A stretch of 64,000 nucleotides of DNA from Uloborus plumipes (Eukaryota; Arthropoda; Arachnida; Araneae; Uloboridae). Within the stretch, counting starts at the first letter, position 1; each line of letters starts with the position of its first letter. This document shows, piece after piece, positions 23,753 to 34,856 of this stretch. Below the pieces are notes generated by a model. That model did no database searches, was not told where the DNA came from, and saw only the letters and a program-made list of their open reading frames with translations. The stretch covers positions 1-64,000 of the forward strand of contig JAXGGA010005590.1 of assembly GCA_038373865.1 (NCBI GenBank), written 5' to 3'. A program made the position numbers and the translations under genes.

Positions 23753-25861
23753 TAAGGGAGTATCTGTACAGTTGGTGTCTGCAAAGGCAAAAGTAGCTCC
23801 CATGAACTCTCCAACAATTCCGCGTCTTGAGTTGTTAGCTGCAGCGATTGGAGCTCGATTGTCCAATTCCATTTTAGAAGCTATCAAGATGCCATTAAAA
23901 ACGTATTACTAGACAGATTCCGTGCTTTTCCTATGTTGGATTACGCGGAAAGAGCCGTGGAACACTTTCGTTGGAAATAGTGTAAAAGAAATACGAGATA
24001 TGACAGACATTAAAACTTGGAGGCATGTGCCAGGCGATATGAACCCTTGTGACTTGCCATCCCGATCTTGTAACTGGAGGCAACTACGGCAATCAAAGTG
24101 GTGGGAGGGACCACACCGGTTAAAACAGCCGCAAGAGCTTTGGCCACAAGCAGAAATTCTATATCCTGAAGAAGCTTTGTCAGAGTGCAAGAAAACTGTA
24201 AGTGCTTCTGTTAACTTCACTATAGATGAGAAGTTCAGTGATAGACTTTTGTACTTTTCTCAGTATACGAAACTTTTACGTATGACTGCTTTGATCATAA
24301 GATTTTCCCATAACGCAAGTAAGAAATCCCCTAAGATTATCGATAAACTTACAAACACAGAGCTTGATGTGGCAGAGAAGGCAATTATAAGTTTGATACA
24401 ACGTGAATGGCCATCTGATGTGAGAGAAAAATATTCAGAAACAATACAGTTTTTTGAGGATGATGGCATCCTAAGAGTTAAAACTAGACTCATACTAAGT
24501 GATGACGATGTGTAATTTCAGAAACCTATAGTACTTCCAGATCATGTTATCGTACGAAGAATGATAGAACACACTCATCAAGTTTTAACGCACGAAGGAA
24601 TGTTAGTAACAATGGCATTTTTACGACAACGCTTCTGGATCCCTGAGGGTCGAAAGGTCGTACGAGAAGTAATTCGTCAATGTTTTCAGTGTAGAAAGAT
24701 CTCGACGAAACCTGTGATTCCTGAACCATCATTTTCGTCTCCAGACCGAATTCACAGAGTAGCAAGTTTCCGTGTCTCAGGAGTTGATCTGGCGGGCCCT
24801 GTGTTCCTTCGAAGTGGGCAAAAGGCATGGATTGTACTGTTCACATGCGCTGTCTACAGAGAGGTTCATTTTGAATTGGTTACATATCTTTCAACTGAAA
24901 GTTTTATGCAAGCCTTACGACGCTTTTTTGCACGGAGAGGTCGTTCTTCAATCGTGTACTCGGATAACGGCACTAACTTCACAGGAACTGCTCGGGCACT
25001 CAAGGCGATTGATTGGTCTTCAGTTCAAAGTGAATGTGCCATTGAACAAATCCAGTGGCGCTTTAATCCACCTTCCGCACCTTGGTATGGCGGATGGTGG
25101 GAGCGAATGGTGCGAGTACTGAAGGAGCTCTTACGGAAAAGTTTGAAAAGAGCATGCGTGACTTACGAAGAGATGTTAACTCTCCTCTGTGATTGTGAGA
25201 AAACCATCAACAGTAGACCCCTTACGTATTTGTCTGATGACCCGAATGAATTACAACCGTTGACACCTGCACATTTCATTCAAGATCTCCGTGAAGGAGA
25301 TACAGTGGATTTGGACGTGGTGGATTCTCGACATCTTCTAAAACGTATACGATACGTCCAGTCATTAAGACAAGATTTACGGCAACGTTTTCTAAAGGAC
25401 TATTTGGGAGAGTTGGTGCGGCATCCCAAAGTCCCTTCCAATGGAAGGAAAATATCCCTAGGCGAAATCGTTCTAGTGCAAGCTAACAATTCTAATAGAA
25501 TAGCTCGGCCACTAGCTAGAGTGATCGAGTTATACACAGGAAAGGACTCAGTTCAATGAGTTGCTAAGTTACATATTGCGAGTGGAGAAATTATTCGGCC
25601 CCTCCAGAGAATATACCCGTTAGAATTGACTTTCGATGAGGCTGCTAAATTTCCAGTCTACTATAAGAAGATTACCGAGGAAGAGCGGGTGGACAGAAGG
25701 ATTACGAAACCAGACTTGGTTGTTTTCAAAAGCCCCTCTCCAGTTCCAGTAATAGTTCAGAAGACTAGATGTGGACGAAACGTAAAGGCTCCAACTAGAC
25801 TGAACGATTCAAAGTGATTAAGATTTGTGTTGCACAATCATGCAACACAAAGGTGGGAGTA

Positions 25862-26121
25862 TGTTGTACTCCAGTTAAGCCACTTCCTAAAAACTATGAC
25901 GTCAAACCATTTTGGTAGTGATATTGTGAAAATGAATCTGGCAACAGATAAGAATCGGGAGAATGTTTTTGTTCTTTCGATAAAGAGGATCTGGAAAATA
26001 AGTGGATGTAAAACAGTTACGAAAATATTGGCTGTAAGATTAGTGTTAAGTATTAAGTGTCCTTTCAAGTATTAATAAATGTTTTTATAATAAAATAATA
26101 ATTCCAGCTACAGTTTCTACA
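25862..26121 (+). repeat. BEL/Pao 3' LTR
   Basis: Begins TGTTGTACTCCAGTTAAG and ends CAGTTTCTACA. It aligns with the 5' LTR over its length, with one extra block of about 22 bp near 25915 and a handful of substitutions. The purine tract just before it primes plus-strand synthesis in this class. Confidence 0.93.
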
Positions 26122-26911
26122 GGGAAGATACCCTGTTTTCTGCCAACTGAAGTGAATTTTGTGTTGAACTTATTGAAGCTTACTGTGAACTAATAATGCT
26201 CAGATAACAATAAACAAATATATCGGTTTTTATGATCTTTTAAATATTTCAGGAGTAAACCCCCATGATTATATGTTTAATATGTGATGATTATAATGTA
26301 AGGTATTTATAATAACATAAATACAACGTTGTTAAAAGCACAAATGCACAGTAATACTACAGACACGTGTTTCGGCGTTAAAGGGAACACATTTTTCAAT
26401 GCAAAAAATTGTGAGCTTATGGATGCACTGCATTCCTAAGCTTACAACTTTTTGCATTGCGGTAATCAAACTTTTGACGAGAATAATTTTATTTTGGCAA
26501 CTCTGTTGCTTTATGGTATCCCTACGCAAATCGATTTCTCTATACTCTTTGTTTATGTATGCGAAGGAGACACAATCCTCGAGCAGGGAGTTGGCATCAA
26601 AACTTGGCACCAATGGGTCAATAGTGCAAATTTCCCAATTGTGGAAATCTTCAATTAAAATATTCCACCAGATACTTAAATTAAGCTATTACCTTTTAAA
26701 ACAATCTGCACAAAATGAGAAGGAGTCTGTTAACTATTAGACATGTTCCAAAACGTCAAATTGAAGTACAAAGAGCAAAAATAGCTACAGTGTCTTCAGA
26801 GATGGGAAATTTTTTTGACCCAGTTCGACATGTTCCAGGCTACGATAATGCTTCGAAAGTCGCCAATATTTTGATCTCTGTAATTGACAAATACCTTGTT
26901 AGAGAATATTT
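26122..26911. other. no gene recognised; palindrome at 26398-26458
   Basis: A 61-bp imperfect palindrome (AATGCAAAAA... arms) lies at 26398-26458. An open frame 26715-26933 (72 aa) includes RHVPGYDNASKVANILISV but has no recognised family and runs into the MITE that follows. Confidence 0.45.
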
Positions 26912-27053
26912 CTGTACCTCAGAACCAGACTAACGTAAGTCCATTTTCGTCATTTTTCGGTAGAGGGGAAAAACGATGTATTCGAAAATCGTTTTTCCCC
27001 TCTACCGAAAAATAACGAAAATGGACTTACGTTAGTCTGGTTCTGAGGTACAG
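26912..27053. mobile_element. 142-bp palindromic MITE, copy 2
   Basis: Same length and ends (CTGTACCTCAGAACC) as the copy at 4495-4636, with only a few differences. Flanked by ATTT at 26908-26911 and 27054-27057. The different duplication in each copy fixes both the ends and the 4-bp target size. Confidence 0.93.
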
Positions 27054-27180
27054 ATTTGGTACTTACATATTAACTTTACCGCAGCTGCAGATTTGGCGCT
27101 TAAAACAGATTTGGCAGTTTATTTGGCGAGTTTAGATAACTACATGCGCATGGGAACAACAACCGCCAAAAAAAAAAAAA

Positions 27181-28860
27181 TATGGTATGGACCCCACACT
27201 ACTTCCTTTTTGCTTGGAGTGAGCAAGGTAACAATTCAAATATTTGCTCCCCTAATCTGCCACGAAACAATGCAAAAAATATTTTACAACTAGCTTTATG
27301 CCCGGCTTTGCCCGGGTGCGTATTAATAGAAAACTTTAGCTTCTCAGAAAATTCTAATAACAATTTAACGCAAAACTTGTTCATAAACAACGTTCTTAGT
27401 TTTACCTTCAGGCGCAAGAATAAATAAATTTAGTCTTGATGTAGTAGTTCTCTCTTGTTGTTCTTTTAAACGAAACTGACGCTGACTCACTGTCTCCGAT
27501 TATCTTGATCTAGTTGCTCTATCTCTCAGATCTCTTAGACGAAACTCACGCTGCTCATTGCTTTCTAATGCTCTAGCCGTCATATCTCTAATGTGCACTG
27601 TCGCTAGTCTTCGATTTCTCTCCTCAGGACTCTCATTTTCACGTTTTCCAGCCGTTTTTTTGCCTTAGGATGAACTTGTCCTATTGCTTTCCGTTTGTTC
27701 GGAGACATTTTTGCAGAGTGGTAGCTAAATATACTTACAATTCAAAAGTTTATGTTTTTCTTAATCGTTGTTTCCGAGCCTCGAGGTAGAAAGGTTGATA
27801 AATCAGAAATAAATTACTTTCTCGCTTCAAAGGTTTATCTCTATCAGTCGAAAAGAAAAAAAAAAGCAGTTTAATTGTTTTTGACTTATTTCATGCTAAA
27901 ATGAAATAGGTGAGCTTTGAAATGAAAATTCATTGTTTTAATTTTAATCTTTGTTGGAAAAAATGCTAATATTTAAATACCATAAATTTTATCAATTTAT
28001 AACCTAAAGGCTCTTGTCGATTAAAAAAATAGGCCTAATAATAGGCTAGATTCCTATATAAAAGGGTCATTTTTTGACAAAAACTTGAATTTGAGCTTTT
28101 TAGATTTTTTAAAATTTCAAGACCCCGCCTATGAGAATTCTAGGGCATCAAAGAACCTCTGTGTCAAGTTTGATGAAAATCTGACGCAAACTGTGGATTT
28201 GTATAGAATACAAGTATACATACACTCATTTTTATATATATAGATGGCTAATTTTCTAAATATTGCTGATTTTAATATCATTTAGTGAATTTTTCGCAAA
28301 ATATCGCCAATAGCACCAAGTTGAACCCAAATTCAAAAAATAATTTTTTTCGCCAAATTTGTCGCGAACTTGGCGTCAAACACTTGGCGACCAAAAGCTT
28401 GGCGACATATCGCCAAGTGGTCGCGCCAATTCATATCACTTGAGTTTGCATTAAAATTAACACTGATTTACCCCAAAAAAGGGGTAAAACACCCCCTTGG
28501 GAACATTCGATTGCAACCACAAGGGGAGGTGCACAACTAGACCATCCTCAGAGCCTACATACCAAGCTAGAAGTTTCTAAGGCATATAGTTTTTGAGTTA
28601 TGCGAGACACATCTGCACATACATCCGCACATACGTACATACAGACGTCACGAGAAAACTCGTCGTAATTAACTCGGGGGTGGTTGAAAAGGATTTTTCG
28701 GCTGCTTATATGTCGGTAGGTACATATGTACGTGCTGATAGGTCGAAAAAACTACTGAACATTATTTCGGGGGTGAGCAAAATCAAAATTTAGACTCAAA
28801 TTTGAGTGATTTTTTTTTCGCGATCACAATACTTCCTTTACTACGTAAAAGGAAGTAAAA
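27181..28860 (+). mobile_element. Family A repeat, copy A2, split by a Helitron
   Basis: Family A sequence is found at 27181-27289 and 28245-28860. It lacks about 60 bp near the start compared with A1, so part of the 5' subterminal repeat is gone, but the 3' hairpin (ACTTCCTTTACTACGTAAAAGGAAGT, divided around the centre) is perfect. The Helitron at 27290-28244 sits between. Confidence 0.88.
27290..28244 (-). mobile_element. Nonautonomous Helitron, minus orientation
   Basis: On the minus strand it starts TCTATATATATAAAAATGAG (28244) and ends GGGCATAAAGCTAG (27290). It lies between A and T of the host repeat. The uninterrupted form of the site (GCAATGGTTATTTTTC) is present in copy A1 near 9880, which proves the boundaries. 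No helicase gene. Confidence 0.92.
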
Positions 28861-29436
28861 ACGCTAAATACATTGCAAAATCTGTTTTGATCGCCAAATC
28901 GTAAACTACGGTGAAATTAATACATAAGAACTTAATATTTAGTAAATAAGAGAATAAATAACCAAGAATACCAAGAATGAGTTCGTGTTTATTGCACCGT
29001 TATTTTCAACACGAATCATCGTAAAATTAAGCAAAACGCAAGCAAAAGTGTAATAATTCAAAATGCAGCAATGTATACTTCAAATCCAAAGACATGTGAA
29101 AAGAAAATGATTTAAAGGTATAAATTTGATAAACCTCCGAAAACTTTGATATAGCCCCCCCCCCCCCACCAAAAAAAAATACGCACGAAATCTGGCACTC
29201 CCCACGGATATTTTAGGGTTACTTTTTAGGATATTTTTTTACGTAGTAAGTCTTTGTATTTAGCGAGAATCCCTCTTGGCGACAAAAAAAAAAAAAAGGG
29301 GGGGGTTCGCAAAAAACAGGTATATTGCTTGGCGAGAAAAAAAAGCCGAAAACAATTTCCGATTTGGTGGAGTATTTCAAAGTAGTTCCGATTCAAAACC
29401 TTGAAATGACATTGTTCAGTATCTACTTAGTTGAAA
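28861..29436. other. no gene recognised; C and G homopolymer runs
   Basis: AT-rich with a C run near 29156 and A/G runs near 29284-29306. The 3' flank of the H2B-like gene lies here; I see no histone-type 3' stem-loop immediately after the stop codon. Confidence 0.5.
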
Positions 29437-29787
29437 TCAGCTTGTTCTGGACATGTCTGTAAAAGAAGTCACAGCTTTCCGGGCTTCAGCTATTGCATGC
29501 GTTGCCACTTGTCCTGTCAGACACCGGAACACTGCGCACTGGATGTCCCACTCGGTCATAGTCCTCTTCCCCGTAAGATTCATCAGGTCCTTGGCTTCTC
29601 TGGCCACTTTATGGAATACGTCGAACGCCATGGAATCAATAACGGCCAATGCTTCTTCGGAGATGCTCGAGTTGGAATTTGAGGATATTCTGTGCAGTAC
29701 TTGGCGGATGTAATCTCGGAAAGCAGCGTTATTCACGTATCTAATCTGTTGTCTTTTGCGCACTTCTTTTCTTTTTTGGAACGACAT
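29437..29787 (-). CDS. Divergent histone H2B-like protein, intronless
   Basis: 116-residue protein with a complete H2B-type histone fold: helix 1 about 20-34 (NAAFRDYIRQVLHRI), long helix 2 about 43-69 (SEEALAVIDSMAFDVFHKV), helix 3 about 78-90 after KRTMTEWDIQCAV (compare KRSTITSREIQTAV in canonical H2B), and the C-terminal helix ATHAIAEARKAVTSFT. It would pair with H2A in nucleosomes. The N-tail is short, about 20 residues, and arginine/lysine-rich. The equivalent of the ubiquitinated lysine (AVTKYTS) is serine (AVTSFTD), and the second acidic-patch glutamate (PGEL) is glutamine (TGQV). There are no introns or stops, and no canonical stem-loop in the 3' flank. It could be a germline variant or a young retrocopy. 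Confidence 0.85.
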   Translation of the reverse strand: MSFQKRKEVRKRQQIRYVNNAAFRDYIRQVLHRISSNSNSSISEEALAVIDSMAFDVFHKVAREAKDLMNLTGKRTMTEWDIQCAVFRCLTGQVATHAIAEARKAVTSFTDMSRTS

Positions 29788-30441
29788 GATGCAAGTTTGC
29801 AGTTGTTGTTTGAAATTGAAATGGGCTATGCTTTGGTTGTCCTTACGTTTTAAATTTCAAAGTAGTATTGTTGCCACGCAAAATTTAATTTAAATGATCC
29901 CCATAAATCTATTTATGTTCAACTAGAGCCGCTATATAGACAGGCCGGTGCATCAAGATTAAGTTTAACCACTTTGGATCCAATTCCTTAACTTTTACTT
30001 TCAATTTTTCATTGTTGCGGAGTAAGATTACCAGAAAACAGTTTTGGCAAATTGCTAAGCTTTGCCAAATCCACGTGCCGCTAATCATTGCTCACAGTGA
30101 AAAATTACCAAAACGCGATTACTGGCCAGAAAAGACAACCACTCAAACACTTAAACTCGCGCTGGATCCAAAACCCCATTTGCACTGCGCAATAAGTGCA
30201 CTTAGTCCATCAACGCACTTACGAGTTAAGCGCACTTATTTTGAATGCTGTTTGCACTGGAGAACTCACTTAAAGCGTAACTGTAAACCGCTACTTCGAG
30301 TAGAACGGCAAATTAACTGTAACTGTAATTACGAAGATTTAAATGCCTCGGCTGTGGCTCTGATTGACTGTGACTGTGATCCTTCATGCAGTTTTCTGTT
30401 GTCGAGAGGTAAACGTGCAAACTTTAAACGACAAATATTGG

Positions 30442-30808
30442 CGATGATTGGCGGGAAAAAGATCGCTATTGCCCTGTACAAGCTAGCCTCTTCAGCGGAT
30501 TACAGGACTATAACCCACCTTTTTGGGTGTACAAAAGTCCACCGTTTGTGAATGTGTTCTGGAATTTGTGACTTTCTCGTGAAAAATTACTTGCTAGAAG
30601 TAATAAAATTTCCATCCACTCAAGAAGAGATGTCCACCGTTGTTGGACTGTTTGAAAGTGAATGGGGGTTTTCTCAATGCTGTGGAGATGTTGATAGTTC
30701 CCACATTGAAATAAAACCGCAGAGTTTTTGCGTGGCGGGGGGGGGGGTGCAGCATGTACCATTACATGGGCACCATTTGTACATGGTGGCGCAAAACTTT
30801 GAAGAGTA
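30442..30808 (+). pseudogene. Harbinger transposase (HARBI1-like) fragment
   Basis: Remnant of the PIF/Harbinger DDE transposase. Readable in order: GGKKIAIALYKLASSADYRT (the usual VAIALWKLAT... region), HLFG, then in another frame KSTVCECVLEF, then in a third FLVKNYLLEVIKFPSTQEE and FSQCCGDVDSSHIEIKPQ, where DVDSSHI corresponds to the first catalytic aspartate. At least two frameshifts lie between 30523 and 30565. A G run near 30739 and loss of everything after that leave the second D and the E missing. Non-functional. Confidence 0.85.
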
Positions 30809-31163
30809 ATATCCCAGTTTGAGTTTGACTGCAGGTTCCATTTTTGCGCTTAGCACGACAGTATAGTCAAGAGAAGGAAAACTAGACAGGAGGCGGATAT
30901 AGCCTCTTCTAAAATTCGTAAAACAATTGTGTTTTCAACAAAATTGGCATAAAAGCTCAAAAAGTTTGAAATTGTTACATGAATGACAATTAATAAAGTT
31001 CTCTTATAGGAGACATTATGGTTTTGAAATGATATAAAATTTGACTTTTTATGATTTTTTTTTACTTTTTTTTCCAAGCAATGAAGTCACTGACTACAGT
31101 TATTTCTTTTATGCATATGAAAAAATCTTTTAGACAAAATAACAAATCACATGAAATTGAGTA

Positions 31164-31394
31164 CTATTTATTTAGTAATGATTTTAAAACATTTCTTTGT
31201 TTCTTCATAATCACAATGACAATTGCATCATTTTCTAATGATTGTCTCATTAGCAAACAAATTTCCTTCGAATTTTCATCATATGTTTTCTGCATTTCGT
31301 TAAACTTCTGCAAGAGCTCCCCAAAAAAATCTGTTTTTTTTTTTTTTTTTCGTTCCTGCAGTCTTTTTCTTCGGCCTCTGAAAAGAATATACAA
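31164..31394 (-). pseudogene. Possible Harbinger Myb/SANT-like partner protein, C-terminal part
   Basis: Harbinger elements usually carry a second gene for a Myb/SANT protein that helps the transposase enter the nucleus and bind DNA. This minus-strand frame (76 aa) starts with a basic stretch (RRKRLQERKKKKK) and continues as a charged helix (ELLQKFNEMQKTYDENSKEI), like the C-terminal end of such proteins. The SANT domain itself was not found. The assignment rests on position and composition only. Confidence 0.35.
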
Positions 31395-31479
31395 ATCAAA
31401 TCATGAAAATTACATAGTCTGTAAATAAAAATAGAACAAGAAATTGTAATGAAATTCACCCGTTTTAAGGTTACCAAAT

Positions 31480-32089
31480 GTACTTATATTTTTTATTTTG
31501 TGTACCAAAGCAAACTACGAAAATTGGAGGTGATTATAGGGCTCAAGCTACTGAAAACTCTCATCATCTGTGTATCATGCATCACAACAACACGGTTCAC
31601 CCTCTGATGAAAAATGTGGTACATACAACTTGAACAGCATCTAGTTCACCAGCATCTTTTTTTTTTTTGTACACTTCAACTTTCAGAATTATGTAGTTTG
31701 ATTATTTCTGTATGTTTATTTTTCATCATTTTCTTTGTTTTTCAAAAAACTATTTCTAAAAATTCATTTGAGTTCCAGAAATTTATAGCTCATAAAATTA
31801 TTCCATTCCCAAGACACACAAATTAAATTAGTGGCAGGTGATCATTTAATACCCACTTAATCCAAGAGATTTAATTATTTATATAACTTTAAAAAAATAC
31901 TCTAAAGGTACGGTATAGTAAAAAGTAGAGAAACACCGAATATTCCGTACACCGCTTTTTCAGCAGATAAACCGAATAATCAGTTTGTGCAAATATTTTA
32001 AAACGATAGCTTGCGAAATCGGAGGAAAATGGGGTTCATGGTACCTCGAATTATTGAAAACTTGAATCATCCGTAAAATTCTTTTTAAC
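31480..32089. other. no gene recognised
   Basis: AT-rich interior of the Harbinger interval; nothing recognised. Confidence 0.45.
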
Positions 32090-33490
32090 CGACTTCAACA
32101 AAGGAGGAGGTTATACAATTCGTCGGAGAAATTTTTTTTTTTCGGTATGTTTCAAGATTACTCGAAGACGCCTGGACCGATTTCAAAAATTCTTTTTTTG
32201 TTAGAAAGGTCTTTCTTTCCGATTGGTCCCATCCTCTCGTGATCCGGGTTCGATAACGGGAACCTGCAGAAATCTTTCGAAAAAGAAATTGGGATCACAG
32301 TAATCGTAATAATGACCATTTTGATCGCCAGGCTTCTCTGGATTGCATAATGAAATTCCTTTCTGTGGTCTTTTTGAAAATTTTAAACCGAGTATCTTTC
32401 TATGTCCTGCTTTTTTCTCCTGAACTCCAACGAAATGACAGTCGTACCAGGTACTGATTGATTCGTAATATTTCAGGTTTTGTTAGTCTTAATTTACATA
32501 AGGTTTGATAAAGGAATTCTGAAGAAAGTGAGGAAAATCTCCAAATTTTTGCTCAAATTTAAATAGATTTGTCCCAAATGATTAAATAATATGAAAGCCA
32601 TTGTTACAGAACGTGATTGATATGAAACAGTTTTTATAATTATCATGAAAATTTTGAATGAAGGCCTAACTGAAGCAAACATGACACTCATTAGCGGGCC
32701 ACGTATGTAATACGTCGTGAAATTTTATGAACTGCGAGAATCTAATGTTGTTTCGAAATATAAATTAATTGAAAAGCCGTTAATATAGCCTTTAATTAAA
32801 CTAGTCTACTTATATTAAAAACTGAGTATCTTTCTTTCTTTCTAACTATCTTTCTAACTATCTTTCTATGTCACGCTTCTTTCTCCCGAACGCCAATGAA
32901 CTGATAGTCGAACCAGGTACCGATAGATAGGTAATTTTTCAGGCTGCATTAGTTTCAATCTATATAATTATACGATTTTAATTAACGAAGATATCAATTA
33001 ATAAGTAGTCAAGTTTAAAGCGATTAAGCCTAATAAATGATTAAATATGAAATCCATTCTTGCAAACCGTCGTTGCTATGAAACAGTAATAACAATGATA
33101 ATGAGAATTTTGAATGAAGGCAACTAAATCAAACACGAAACTCATAAGCGGGCCACTTACGTAGAATTTTTATCGCTAGCTACTTGTAATATTTTGAAAC
33201 ATTCATTTGTTGAAAAGCCATCTACTTATATTAAAAACTGAGTGTCTATGTCTGCTTTTTTTCTTTGAGCGAGCTGAACTTACTGAAACTCTCCTCACCA
33301 TCTTGAAGGCGCGTAGCATCTCAATAATTCGAATGATTTTGTATATAGGAAAAAAGTAAAGGCGTGAAGCGCCTGTTAGCGAGCCGCCTTGGCGGGGAGT
33401 AGTTTCTTGAAAATTTCCTCACTACTTTAAAGGCACGAAGTGCCCGTGCAACGCCGGGCCACGTGCGTGGTATGTCTTGAAATCGAATGA
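32090..33490 (+). repeat. ACCGACTTC repeat and three degenerate tandem copies
   Basis: A widespread arthropod-type repeat starts AACCGACTTCAACAAAGG at 32087. It is followed by three diverged copies of a unit of a few hundred bp, each starting near TTAAAAACTGAGT (or AAACCGAGTATC) and ending near GCGGGCCACGTATG (32695, 33150 and 33460). Shared phrases include CCAGGTACTGAT/CCAGGTACCGAT and ATGAAGGC...AAACATGACACTCAT. No coding region. Confidence 0.55.
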
Positions 33491-33862
33491 ACATTAAATT
33501 CTATCAAATAATATAACTTCAGAATGATGTAAAAGTTAGAGAGGGAGGACGTTATGCATCAACATGCCGCAGGAAGCTAATCTAGCTGCCCTGGCAGCTA
33601 GTACACAAATAAATACCGGAGAATAACGAGGATTATTTTTTAGTGTCAATCGTTCAAATTTTAGACGCGTTGATACTTTCTTTCCTTTTTTTTCCTTACA
33701 TAGTTTATTTTATGAAGCATTTACTTAAGAAAATTAGGTGAAGTTTTGCAATGGAAACATTACCTTATTTCATATGTACATTTACACTAAAAAGAATAAA
33801 ATAAAAATATTTTTGAAAAAAAAATTGAACCGACTTCGGAACTTCACTCAGCAAATGCTCCA

Positions 33863-34335
33863 TAAAATATTTTTGGAAAAAAAAATTGAACCGACTTCGG
33901 AACTTTACTCGGCAAGTGCTCTAAAAAGTAAAAAATAATTTTATTCTTTGAACACCATCGACACTACATTTAAACATAAGTTTTGATGTCGGTGCAAAAA
34001 CACTATATAGAATCATACGAAACTATAATTTAACTATATATATAAATTGCAATGAATCCAGGTTCTTTAATCGCATTCGCATACACTACATTGACAACCA
34101 CATATTTATGTAATGGTACAAATATTCAGCTCTTAATTTTCAATGGTTTCTCTGAAAAATGTTGGCAAAATGTAGTTAAACATCATTTCACCTATAGTTT
34201 TTGCACCGACTTCAAAACTTATGTTTAAATGTAGTGTCGATGGTGTTCAAAGAATAAAATTATTTTTTACTTTTTAGAGCACTTGCCGAGTAAAGTTCCG
34301 AAGTCGGTTCAATTTTTTTTTCCAAAAATATTTTA
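33863..34335. repeat. Foldback with ~139-bp inverted arms
   Basis: Arms 33863-34001 and 34198-34335 are reverse complements with very few mismatches and enclose about 196 bp. The outer arm motif (ATTGAACCGACTTCGG) is also present once more, in tandem, just outside the left arm at about 33809-33862. Non-coding; would form a long hairpin in single-stranded form. Confidence 0.9.
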
Positions 34336-34617
34336 GCAATAGAAACTTAACACTTTTTTTGGCGACAAAAGGATGTAAAACAAGGTTAATTTCAAGTTAT
34401 TTTTCACATTATTTCCAAAGCATAATAAAGCAGTTATTAGTAAATTCCTTCTTTAGGGTCCGAGTTTGGCGATTTTTTTTCAAACTGTGGGCAGAATTAA
34501 TAAATGGTTGCCAAAAAACCATAAATCTAAATTAGAAACTATAATTTAATGGTTGCCAGATTTAATAATTTATCGCCGGACCATAAACTAGGATTCATCC
34601 CAGTTATTAAAAAAAAT

Positions 34618-34856
34618 TGGTGTGAACGCCACACTACTTCCTTTTACGTTTAAATTTCATAATAGATGCCTTAAGTGTTAAAATAGTGCCTTAAAGTGAA
34701 CAAGATATCAATTCAAACATTTACACCCCCCCCCCCGTTTGTCACGAACCAATGCAAAATAATGTTTTACAATGACTCATTTTCTAAATATCGTTCATGT
34801 TAACATGATTCAGTTAATTTTTCACAAAATATCGCCAATAGCGCCAAATTGAATTT
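34618..34856 (+). mobile_element. Family A repeat, fragment A3
   Basis: 5' part of family A (CCACACTACTTCCTTTTACG to the CGCCAATAGCGCCAAATTG region). The microsatellite core and 3' hairpin are absent, so the copy is truncated. Confidence 0.8.

Larger units (their letters stand above)
21729..25817 (+). pseudogene. BEL/Pao pol: protease, RT, RNase H, integrase
   Basis: The polyprotein that copies and integrates the element. Protease motif LLDDGSHRSYI near 21790 (DDG where many proteases have DSG or DTG). Reverse transcriptase 22600-23250 with ADIRQAFLQI and SGSYIDNLITS (the D-N form is usual for Pao-type elements). RNase H begins FTDASICAFAACAF (23645). Integrase 24561-25559 has an HHCC zinc site (HTHQVLTHEG, CFQCRK) and the core residues in VDLAGPV, YSDNGTNF and WWERMVRV. 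Breaks: frameshifts near 22000 and 22215, a 136-bp tandem duplication (23118-23389), TGA at 23506, a 20-bp triplication at 23690-23752, TAG at 23909, TAA at 24513 and TGA at 25557. It is not functional. Confidence 0.94.
17076..26121 (+). mobile_element. BEL/Pao LTR retrotransposon, broken and nested
   Basis: Two long terminal repeats (17076-17308, 25862-26121) enclose gag and pol in the order gag, protease, reverse transcriptase, RNase H, integrase, which is the BEL/Pao order. The flanks share GGGA (17072-17075 and 26122-26125), consistent with a short target duplication. A purine tract, AAAGGTGGGAGTA, stands immediately before the 3' LTR. Gag is interrupted by a Helitron at 18031-20904. Stops, frameshifts and a 136-bp duplication make the coding region non-functional. 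Confidence 0.95.

Noticed and set aside
17076..26121. Retroviral env gene in the BEL element
   Set aside because: After integrase only a short C-terminal frame remains before the purine tract and LTR; no envelope-like protein with signal or membrane segments is seen.
29431..29713. Plus-strand frames over the H2B-like gene
   Set aside because: Shadows of the minus-strand histone fold.
31051..31428. 125-aa plus-strand protein
   Set aside because: Rich in F/S/C from a T-rich strand; the opposite strand has the more plausible Harbinger partner frame.
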